From Stenocarpella maydis (taxonomy: Eukaryota > Ascomycota > Sordariomycetes > Diaporthales > Diaporthaceae), in contig NQMI01000007.1 in assembly GCA_002270565.1 (NCBI GenBank), forward strand, positions 1 through 64,000: a stretch of 64,000 bases of DNA, given 5' to 3'. Below the pieces are notes generated by a model. It did no database searches, was not told the DNA's origin, and saw only the letters and a list, made by a program, of their open reading frames with translations. Of the stretch, positions 10,957-20,414 are shown one piece after another (positions within the stretch are counted from its first letter, which is position 1; every line of letters starts with the position of its first letter). The position numbers were made by a program, and so were the translations under genes.

Positions 10957-12480
10957 ATGGCCAACCCTCCGGGACACACTAGCCGTGATGGCTACCAATG
11001 GACACCAGAGTCTGGCCTCCAGGCCGGAGTCCCCTGTCTCGGAGTGATACAGCCTCAGTCGACTGTTGCATCGAAAGAGATAGTTTACGACGTCGTAGTC
11101 ATTGGTGCGGGGTACACAGGCCTCACTGCCATCCGCGACCTGACGACAACAGGCCACAGCACGCTCCTGATTGAGGCGCGGGACAGAATCGGCGGCCGGT
11201 CATGGTCGTCAAACATTGACGGGTACCCCTTCGAGATGGGTGGCACGTGGGTACACTGGACACAGCCCTTCATCTGGCGCGAGCTCTTCCGATACAACCT
11301 TCTGGGTTACCTCGAGGTGTCCATGTCCAAGTCGGGCGGCATAAACAAGTGCGCAGTCAAGCTGTCCAAGGACAAGCCAGCAGTCTTCATCTCGCACGAA
11401 GAAGAAGACGTCATTTCAGAATCTGGCATAAAGAAACTGGTCAACGTGGACGGCCAGCTCGGCCGGACTGTGATCCCTTGGCCCCACGACGCTCTTCGCA
11501 ACACGGAAGCCGTGGCCATCTACGACAAGATGTCCCTGAAGGATCGCATAGACCAGATCGCGAATGATCTCAGCCCCCTAGAGAGGAACATACTCGAGGG
11601 CTTCCTGAGCATCACCTGCGGTGGCCAGTGGGAGGACGCTTCCTTTTTCGAGATGCTGCGGTGGTGGGCGCTCGCGAACTGGAACTACACTGACTTCATC
11701 GAGGTGGGCCTGACGTACAAGCTCAAGTGCGGGCAGAGCGCGCTGCAGAGGTGTCTTTTTGACGAGGCGGACGCCACGGGGAGGTTGACCCATAGCTTCT
11801 CGACGCCTGTCGCCAGCGTGCATGACAGGGGCAGCGTGGTAGAGGTGACAGGTCGGGACGGCACTGTTTTCAAGGCGAAGCGAATCATCTGCACCGTTCC
11901 CTTGAACGTCCTACACACGGTCCAGTTCACCCCAGCGCTGGCGCCCCTGAAGACGCAGGCAAGCGTCGAGGGCCACGCGAACCACGTCGTCAAGTGTCAC
12001 ATCGAGGCGGCCAGGCCGGAGCTCCGGTCGCTGGGCTCGTTCAACTACCCGCACGGCAAGCTCACGTATACCTTTGGCGATGGCACGACACCAGCGGGGA
12101 ATACTCACCTGGTTGCGTTTGGGAGCTCACTACCGGGTGTGCACCTGCAGGCAGAGGAGGACATCGGCGTGACTCTGGAGGCATTTAAGCAGCTCTTACC
12201 CGGAACAGAGGACAAGGACTTGAGGAGGGTTGTGTTCCATAATTGGCACAACGATGAGTTTGCCAGGGGTGCTTGGGAATGGTTCAAGCCGAACCAGGCC
12301 AGCCGATACCTAGATGCATTACGAGCGAAGCAAGGAAACGTTTGGTTCGGTAGTGCAGACTGGGCCATGGGTTGGAGAGGATACCTCGACGGTGGTATAG
12401 AGGACGGCCAAAGAGTTGCGAAAGAGGTCGCCGACGACCTTAAGGTATCTAGGGCGATGAGGCTGGTTACACGTCTGTGA
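10957..12480 (+). CDS. Flavin-containing monoamine oxidase
   Basis: FAD enzyme of the monoamine oxidase family, oxidising an amine to an imine and then an aldehyde with release of ammonia and peroxide. It is a single exon of 507 residues, close to the fungal MAO-N length. After about 44 N-terminal residues comes the Rossmann motif VVVIGAGYTGL (46-56), then the ribose-binding Glu73, RIGGRSW (78-84) and GGTWVHW (95-101). The C-terminal FAD segment (about 463-491) contains SADWAMGWRGYLDGGIEDG. There is no Cys in that segment for a covalent flavin, as in fungal MAO-N, so FAD is probably bound non-covalently. I see no peroxisomal tripeptide: the protein ends VTRL. The gene is intact and lies beside a broken acyltransferase, so a role in secondary metabolism is possible but not shown. 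Confidence 0.93.
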   Translation: MANPPGHTSRDGYQWTPESGLQAGVPCLGVIQPQSTVASKEIVYDVVVIGAGYTGLTAIRDLTTTGHSTLLIEARDRIGGRSWSSNIDGYPFEMGGTWVHWTQPFIWRELFRYNLLGYLEVSMSKSGGINKCAVKLSKDKPAVFISHEEEDVISESGIKKLVNVDGQLGRTVIPWPHDALRNTEAVAIYDKMSLKDRIDQIANDLSPLERNILEGFLSITCGGQWEDASFFEMLRWWALANWNYTDFIEVGLTYKLKCGQSALQRCLFDEADATGRLTHSFSTPVASVHDRGSVVEVTGRDGTVFKAKRIICTVPLNVLHTVQFTPALAPLKTQASVEGHANHVVKCHIEAARPELRSLGSFNYPHGKLTYTFGDGTTPAGNTHLVAFGSSLPGVHLQAEEDIGVTLEAFKQLLPGTEDKDLRRVVFHNWHNDEFARGAWEWFKPNQASRYLDALRAKQGNVWFGSADWAMGWRGYLDGGIEDGQRVAKEVADDLKVSRAMRLVTRL

Positions 12481-13823
12481 GAACTTGCTCATGCCCAAAC
12501 CCACCACCTCTTTCATGATGGTCTTCTGCCCATTCTTTTTTTGATAACACTTTCAATGTAACGACGATATCACATAATTTCTGCTGAATTCAGTCGATCT
12601 ATCCCTTCATCATGGCCGGCGCTTCCACATGTTATTTCTGACTGGATTATAGTGGGACGTGTTGAAGCATGACCTCCAAATGCTACCCAGTTGACCCTAT
12701 ATGATGGAACCTGCCCATCTCATAACAAATATTGTCCGGCGGGCAGAAGTTCGGATACGAATGTCGCCGCAGACTAGACGAGGTTTTAACGGGCACTCTA
12801 AGCGAGAAATCTATACTTCATTGCTGTATTCGCGGCGTCGCTAGGGACTAATTATAGGCGGTGAATTAGTAGACAGTAGCGATGGAGAGATAATGCATCA
12901 TGAATAGACGCTCTACTATTGTAATTCTCATCAAACGCTGGGTCTTTGAGCGTGTACGACCGTATGTAGGGACTGCTGCAGCTAATTCTTTTCTTTTTCT
13001 TTTTCTTTCTTTTAAAGAAGAAAAGTCCCCCCCCCCGGGGGGGGTGTGACCGGATTCGAAACAAAACAAACAATGATACCCCTTATGATATACTAAGTAT
13101 ACTAAGGCAGGCACAATTTTAGTTAATAAGGATAACGCCCCGATGTGCTGTGCGTGATGCCTATGTTACCGCGGTAAATGCTCGGAGAATTAACCGGAGC
13201 ATTGTGAGAGCCCGTAAACGATCGGTTGACGGCCGCCCAGTCAAGAAAAGGGAAAAATAATCGCGGCCAGGAGGGTAGCATTGGGCCTGGAGTACGGAGG
13301 TCTGCACTATTCACAAATTCAACGGAATACTGTACCGAAGAGCACCCGCCCCCCAAATGCAAGCTTTGGGTCAGACCGTAATTCTTTACAGCTTAGCACC
13401 CTGTCTATACCTTCAAATTCACATATTAGCCTCAAATATTCCCAATTCAATCCACCTACCATTAAGATTAAGAACTAAATTAAGAAAGGGCCGGATGGGG
13501 CAAGTGCGGACGGTGCCAATAGGTATCACCAAGCACCACTTTAAGCCCCAACCTAGTACTCTTTTTGGTCCTTTAAGTTAAGAAGATGGAGTAACTTGAA
13601 TACCAAATTTCTTAACGTTCTATTAGGCTGCTTTAGGTGCGCACTAAACTTAAGTAACGGTTTGACTTACATTGGGGGGGGGGAGGGTTGCTGTTTGGCA
13701 TTCCGCAAATTCAACATCTAAAATCTTAGCCATCTTAGTGCTTATAATAGCACTTATGATAACTAATAGGTTCCTAGTTACTAGTGCTACGTGTGATGAT
13801 TATTTAATTTTGTATGAAACCCG
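12481..13823. other. Intergenic region with homopolymer palindromes
   Basis: A pyrimidine-rich tract with TTTAAAGAAG is followed at about 13027 by a run of C then G that can fold on itself. From 13100 the sequence is AT-rich, and the missing 5' part of the acyltransferase may once have stood here. No gene is seen. Confidence 0.45.
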
Positions 13824-15101
13824 TTGGTTTCTCACGATCCCGCAACGGGGAAAGTCACCCAAACCTACCACACTTGCACCGGAGACCTGGGACGCGATGC
13901 ATGGCTCTCGAAGACATTCGTCCCTATCATAACTGGCGACACTGGGGATGAATGGGCCAATAATGACCTGCCATCACCGAAGATTCCAACTCTATTTGTA
14001 TTAAGACCAGGCGCAAATATCAGTGGTTTAGCAGCTCCGGGTATGATTTGTCGAGATCTAGTATCCCGATCTCCGCATGAGATTATTGATGGTGTCGGTA
14101 CTTTTCACATTCTCAATAACCTGGTCAGTCTCACCGCGGAGGCTACGAAACGGAAAGTTCAAAGTCCTTAGCTTTAACGGGTCAGAGATCAAGAACCCCA
14201 GCCCGCCGTTTCGTGTGGCCGCGAATGTGGCAGGCAAATTGACGGAGCGCCAAAAACAAGATCTTTTGGCAGATGGCACAAAAAGCCGCGGCTTCTCAGG
14301 ATGATGGAGGCACAGAGGTCCCTATACTTCCTTATCAAAGAGGTGCCGATATACCAGGGAAGCATCAGCGTGTGGGCACTGGACTTCTCCGAGCGCGATA
14401 CGATAGCTCTCATCTCGGCTTGCAAGGGACTGAAAGCCACCATGACCCGTCTGTTCTATGCTGCCATCTCCATGGCCGTTAGAGATGTCCAAGAACGGGG
14501 ACCACGGTCGCAGCAGGTCCGATATGTCAGCTTCATGCTGCGGGATGAGCGCAAGAACTGTGTCCATCCTTACAGCACCCCGAGACATGCGGTGTCTGTC
14601 TACCACTCAATCTCCGGGTGTGCCCTGACGGTAGGCATGAAGCTGCCAGCTCATGGCGAAGCCACCAGCCCTGCTGACAGAGTCGACGAATTTCGGTCCT
14701 CTCTTGAAAAGGTCATGATCTTCCATGCGGCCGTTCGCGAGTCGCGACGATGCAGACCACTACTCCCTGTCGCTACCGATATGGCCCCCGAGCTACCAAA
14801 GAGCAAGGCATACCCACCTATCCTACCGCCGGAAGAGAAGCCCTCGGTGATGTTCTCGAGCATGGGAAACATTGACGGCATCATTGCATCGAGACATGGT
14901 CATGTCATGGTTGACAAGCCTTGGGTGGCAGGAGACGAGCTTGGAGCCGGTCTTGGTCTTTTCCCGACGACCTTCAGAGGCACGCTGACACTCAGCGCTG
15001 TCTTCAATGTCTCCTGGCACAATAAGAGCGAGGCTGAGGATTTCCTCAACCGCTGCAAAGATATTGTGTTTGCTGGGCTCGGGCTCACGGAAAGCGCCTA
15101 G
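13824..15101 (+). pseudogene. Acetyltransferase of the condensation-like fold (Tri3-type), frame-broken
   Basis: Remnant of a CoA-dependent acyltransferase resembling trichothecene 15-O-acetyltransferases and related fungal alcohol acetyltransferases. The reading passes through three frames: to about 14150, a second to 14272, a third to about 14372, then the first again to the stop at 15101. Each piece continues the previous one in family order. HxxxD is intact (HEIID, near 14075), and the later segments RDVQERG, RYVSFMLRDERKNC and VFNVSWHN are family-like. The DFGWG-type motif is not visible. The first 100 or so residues are missing, and no start codon with good context exists. The spaces between frames are far too small for introns, so I call it dead. 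It lies between the amine oxidase and the SRR1 gene. Confidence 0.75.
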
Positions 15102-15783
15102 GGGCCAGGTAGCACCTCGCAAACCTAGCAGTCTCCATGACAACAAATTGCCAGGTGTGCGGCGTGATCAGAGCCTCGGTCGCTAAACGTGCGTTACTGA
15201 GCAGTAAGGACACAGCCACAGGAGGAGGTTCTTGCCAGACCATCTCTATGCGAAACCATGCAGGCCGCCAAGTGTTTCGGGCCACGGGTAGCAGAGGCTA
15301 GATCGTGACTATGGGACCGATCATGCACCACCTGCTTGGGCATGGCCATCAAATCTTCGCGTAACCAGTCAAATGGACTGTGCACGGTGCCATTGGTCGT
15401 TTAATCGGGTAACGCGCTTGAATCACGGCAGCTCTACTACCGCATCGGCTTGGTACGAGCGGCACAGCTGCTTGATTGCTACCCTATCTAAGAGAAATAG
15501 CTACATGGCGCTTGTGGAAGCGTCGAATCATGGGGGCGGTTGAAGTCCTCTAGTGGGCTCCATGAATTTTAGCATACTAAACGCTCCGCGCACTCCTTGA
15601 CGTCCTCTGTCCCCATCTCGACGCAGTATGCTTCTTTTGCAACCTAAACAGTTCTAAGTTGTCTCAGCAGCCCTACCTAAGTAGGTACGAAACGTACTTA
15701 TCCCCTCTCGGAACGTCACAGAACAGCATCACGGCTTACAAGGATTAGCAGGAAGTGTGTGTCGACTCAGCGATAGGTATACA
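15102..15783. other. Intergenic region, promoter of the SRR1-domain gene
   Basis: Contains a TACCTAAGTAGGTA palindrome near 15674. No gene is seen. Confidence 0.5.
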
Positions 15784-17019
15784 ATGGGCCCAGACGAACC
15801 CAAGGGACCATCATTGGAGGAGGCACCCGGGGACGCCCTTCGCATAATGGAGAAGCCGAACCTCGAAGCCCAACAGCTGAACCTCCGGCAGATATACAAT
15901 CGTGGCATCCCCCTATACACCAAACATACCATGAAACAGCTCAAGGATCAGATTGACAGCGTCAACTCCATGGCTGCGAATGCCAGCCCGACACGCCACC
16001 TAAACTTCGCCTTTACCTCCATGACGGGGCGGCGGGTCGAGCGCCCAGTACAGCCGGGGCTGACAGGATTGAGTCAATATGGCGATGGGACAGTACCGTA
16101 TGTCGTCCACCCGAGCCCAGATTGCCATGACTGCATGGGACGTTGGTGCTTTGCGAACAAGCTCAGACGCACCACCATGTTCTAATCCCTACGCGTCTTG
16201 GCTGGATCTGAGCATCTGCATAGGCTCGAGCCGTGTCTTTCCTACACGACCTACCAGGCTCTTTTGAACGACAGTAGGTTTCCCGACAGGACCCTCTGTC
16301 CCGTGTCAATATGCTACGGCCGCAGCTACACGGGGGAGCACCACAGCAACCTCCAAGACACGCGCAGGGAATTCGAGGCCCACCGGCAGAGGTGGGAATC
16401 AAGCAAAAGCTGCCTGGACATGAGGAGTTCCATGAGGGCGGCAGCCCCCGCGCTACCGCCCATCACCAGGATCATCGCCTTTGCGTGCTCGTCCATATCG
16501 AGCGAGGGACGCGCGAGGCACCGGATCGCCACACAGCACGCCCTGGTCCTGACATTCCGGGACATCCTCCAGGCCGCCCAGCCGGGCGTGCGGGTCGACT
16601 GCTTCGCCCAGGACCCGGGCTACTCCGACGTCGACAAGGCGCTCCTGCCGGGGCTGGGCATCACGGTCGTCGACGACCCGCAGGGCTTCCTCAGGGTGGA
16701 CGACCACAGCCTCGTGCTGTCCTTCTCGCCCAACGTCCCCGTCAGGCAGATCGTCACGGACCTCGCCAGGCCCGCCGTGCTCGCCTGGGACACGGTCCTC
16801 ACCGAGGAGCAGACGAGGGCCCGCTGGGGGCCGGCCTGCAGGCCGCCGCCGCCCGGGAGGCCGGCCAGCGTGGAGGAGATTGAGGCAAAACTGTGCGACC
16901 CCGAGTCGTGCCGTGTGCGGAGGATGATCCGGGACGAGTACCACAAGGCTGGCGACCTGGACCCGGAGGCCTTTGGCGACGCCAGCATCTACGTGAGGCG
17001 TCATGGGTACGGCACCTGA
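15784..17019 (+). CDS. SRR1-like domain protein
   Basis: Member of the SRR1-like family, named for a plant light and clock protein; its molecular function in fungi is not established. I read two exons, 15784-16097 and 16224-17019, with a 126-nt GTATGT...CATAG intron, giving 369 residues. Without the intron, a TAA at 16183 interrupts the same frame. The N-terminal part (EKPNLEAQQLNLRQIYNRG) matches the leading segment of fungal SRR1 proteins. The domain follows from about residue 180 with ITRIIAFACSS, a QHA-LTFRDIL helix, CFAQDPGYSDVDK, GITVVDDPQGFL and SFSPNVPVRQIV, ending FGDASIYVRRHGYGT. Coding DNA in the second exon is much richer in GC than the first. It converges with the acetyltransferase downstream. 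Confidence 0.82.
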
Positions 17020-17526
17020 GGGAGGATCACTTAGTACTGCTCAGGCATACCGGTCCAGACGGGTTTTCCGGGCTGAGCCAGGCATATTCTAGAGATAGAG
17101 AAGTAGCTACACACGGGCACGTGGTACAGAAAGCTGGAGTCTTATCTGGCGAGCTCCGAGCCCAGTGTCAGGTCAGTCCATGCAACCCTGCCAGTCTCAG
17201 CTGAGGTCCAGCATTGAACGGCTGGGTGCTGATAGAAAGAGCCATTAGCACTGATGATACGAGAAGGGTTTGGAAATCAACGCATGTGAATTCTAGTTCT
17301 GGCAGCCCTGGGTATCTTAACACTACGGCATCGGTCCACACTAAATACTCATACACCATCCTGCCGTCCGGAACTCCGCCCCCCCCCCAAGACTCCCCCC
17401 CCAAAAGAGTGGCCAGACTTGCGTCCCACTGCTCTAAAATCGTGTCCTCGGCAATGTATCCCACAAAGCCTCGCCATGCCGCTCACGCATATATCGCCCC
17501 TACCCACCCTCCTCTCGCCCCCCCCC
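17020..17526. other. Convergent intergenic region
   Basis: Lies between the stops of two convergent genes. It has long C runs near 17380 and 17515 on the plus strand. No gene is seen. Confidence 0.5.
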
Positions 17527-18664
17527 CTAGCCCCCCCCTTCGTACTCCTCCACGTCCACCTTCAGCGCGTCCTCCAGCGTGGCGGCAGTGCCGTCGACCA
17601 CGACAGGCTCGCGGCCCCTGTCGCTGTCGACGTAGTAGCGCACCGAGGCCGGGTTGCCCATGGCGACACAGCTGGGGGGCACGTCCTTGGTGACGACGCT
17701 CCCGGCGCCGACGGTCGAGTAGGAGCCGATGGTGACGCCCGGCAGGACGGTGACGCCGGCGCCCAGCCACACGCCGTCGCCGATGACCACCCTGGCGCCC
17801 CAGCTGCCCGGCTTGCCGGTGATGAACTCGCTGCGCTCCTCGAAGCGGACGGGGTGGCCGACGCCGATGATGGTCACGCCGGGGCCGAGGGAGCACTGCT
17901 CGCCGATGACGATGTCGGCGACGGGGGTGTCGAGGATGGTGCAGTTGCGGTTGATGAAGGTCGTGGGGGCGATCCTGACGCGCAGGCCGTAGTCCATGTA
18001 GACGGGCTGCTTGACGTAGGGGATGGTCGGCCGGGGGATGGTGGCCGCGGGGCTCTCCGAGCTGGACACGGGGGTCACGGGCGGCGTGCACTGCTCGGTC
18101 TTGTCGGAGGGGTCGGCGGCGGCGTCGGGCTTCTTCAGCTGGCGCTTGAAGATTGCGGAGAAGTCCACGGCGGGGGCGGCAGTGGCATCTCTCCGGGTCT
18201 CGCCGTTGGGATCGACGATGCTAGAGTGATGTATATCGTCAGCCCGGTGTCACTCGACGATAGCGCTTGTCCACCGCGCCGGTGCATCTGGTGGCTGTCC
18301 CGCCCGTGGCCGCATATGTGGCCGCAGCAGGCCACATGTGGCCCAGTGCGGAGACTTACCACTTCCACCCTCTGATGCGGTCCTCGATGGCCACGTCCTC
18401 GGGCAGCTTGTTGTACTCCTGGCAGGCTAGGGCGCACCGGAGCCTGGCCGCCCGGAAGTCGTCATTGCCGCTCATAAAGGCAATCCGCCTCGCCTGGACG
18501 TTGCTGACGGGGCTGGCACCCGGGGGGCAGGTCTCCTCGCCGGCGTCCCTGGTCGGCAGGTCGCTGGTCCCCAGGCGGATCCGGTAGCCAAGTCGCCTGT
18601 CGATCACACACTGGCTGGCCTGTCCGCTGGCGGGGCGTGACTGCTGGAACGCATTGTCGGACAT
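17527..18664 (-). CDS. NodL/LacA/Maa-type O-acetyltransferase (hexapeptide repeat)
   Basis: Acetyl-CoA-dependent sugar O-acetyltransferase of the maltose/galactoside family, a trimeric left-handed beta-helix enzyme of the cytosol. Two exons, 18360-18664 and 17527-18220, with a 139-nt GTAAGT...TCTAG intron, encode 332 residues. The first 63 residues are unstructured. A Mac-type domain covers about 64-102 (FRAARLRCALACQEYN), followed by an unusually long Ser/Pro-rich linker (about 103-165). Hexapeptide repeats run from about 170 to 295, with the catalytic His224 in GVGHPV where the family has a GTHP motif, and the closing AGSVVTKDVPPSCVAMGNPA. The long linker and N-terminal extension make it about 100 residues longer than bacterial relatives. 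The start at 18664 has good context (AACATGTCC). The substrate is unknown. Confidence 0.88.
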
Positions 18665-20414
18665 GTTCACTGTGGAGTATTTTTGGTTTTGTCTTCGCCC
18701 GTCGCTCTCCTCGCCTGCAGGGTCTGGGTGGTGAAGAGCTGGGGGGTCCGAGGTTGTTGGCGGTTCGCTTCCTTCGTCCGAACGCATGCAGGGCTTCTTC
18801 TGGCCGAGGGCAACGAGTCCTGTTGAATGAACCACCAGCATCCGTGATTTAAATGGGCAAGGGAGGCAGACAGTACGTCAGGGTCACTCCATCTGAGCCG
18901 AGCCAGCGTGGGAGCGTGGCTCGATGGGAGGCATGAAGGCAACTATTCACTCACGCTATTAGACCGCGAACCAGAGGAGCCGAGGCTGCATGGGCGAAGA
19001 AGGCGTGGCTAGTCAGATACAAACATCCCGGTGGTGAGACAGGAGCAGACGGAGGCTCGCCATGTAGCCACGCGTGCGTGCAACGCCCCAAGAGTTCCCA
19101 GTGTTCAGCGCAGCTCCTGGGAGGCAATTATTACGGCTGATCCACCCCGGGCACCTAGGTGAGTGTGTGCCACTCGGCTGGGTCAGCCATCTGTGGTGGG
19201 TCGAGGGGGGGGGGGCAACTGTTGCCGGAGGGGACTTATGGCACGGGCTTGCCCCCAGGGCGCGCGACAGGAGGGCAGCTGTGAGGCTGGATATCTGGGG
19301 AGGTTTATTCGATCATGATATAGCTACGTCGTTGGGGGTTGTGAAGTTGTTTGCGGACCCAAGAGCTGAGCGCCCTAGCGCCGCGGGCTTCTGACTACTC
19401 ACATTTGGTCGCCCTCGTGTAGGGTCGGGATTCGACTCGATTGGCCTCGTTGACGGGACGGGGGATGTACTCCTGACTGGCATGTCCCGCGCCAGAGGAC
19501 GGGGCAACACCGGGGAAGTCACTTTGTGCATATATCTTGTGCATATCTCACAGAACCCATGCCGGAGCTCCTTGACTTGATGCTGGAACAACAAGGCCAT
19601 ATCCGGCGGCTGCATCGGGCTTGGGCTTGGGCTCGGGGCCTGGGGTCAGGGTAGCACTGCGTGGCCAACAATACGCCATGGCACACGAGGTGTGTGTTGC
19701 ATGTCCGCACGTCGACGACGCCAGCCGTGGTGCTGATTGGGCTGCCCAGCCAGCCCCCCTGAGCTGCCCGCACTTCCGTCAGCTTATCGTCATCACTCCC
19801 GCTTCCTCAGTCCTGTCCGTGCAAACCATAAAAGGCTCACATGGCCGCCCCTCTTTGCTTTTTCCCGCAAGTCGATAAGGCCCTAGCCAGGTAGCAACCC
19901 TGAATACCAGCGGCCCTCTTCGGCATGTCCCGTGTGGCCGCCCTTCCTAAAAGTACGGGAGCCCAGACAGACGTCAGTTGGGCCGGGCCGACTGTTGGGG
20001 CTGATTGCTCTTATACGAACCACCAGCCCGGGTTTCGACGTCACTGCGAGCTGCGACATCTTGGAGCCATCGACGGGTTGTGTTTCTGCTGTTTGGTTCG
20101 TCATTTCCTCCCGCCGCTCAATCGCCGTTTTCAGAGAAAAAGCATGGCTGGACGCGTGGAACAGCCGGTCTAGCTGGCCAGGGCAATTGCTTATGTGGTT
20201 GCCATATTGGCAATAGAACGGGATCCCACAAACACCTCACCCGGTTCATCGGCCTTTGCTTACCGTGTTGGGCGAAGGCGCGTGCAGCTCTCGGGGTATG
20301 ACAATACTGCGAGGAAATGCCATGGTGCCGAATCGCAACAACCTTAGAACCAGCCGGCGATGTCGTGTATGGTAGGACGCCGATGGTGTGGGCAGCTGTT
20401 TGATTATTGCTGGT
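18665..20414. other. Long intergenic region without a supported gene
   Basis: GC-balanced. Several reading frames of 70-105 codons exist on both strands, but none has family motifs, a consistent start context or splice sites that extend it. A G-run (near 19207) is present. Confidence 0.45.

Noticed and set aside
16098..16166. Alternative 69-nt intron in the SRR1-domain gene
   Set aside because: It keeps the frame but leaves the TAA at 16183 inside the coding sequence; the 126-nt alternative ending at 16223 removes it.
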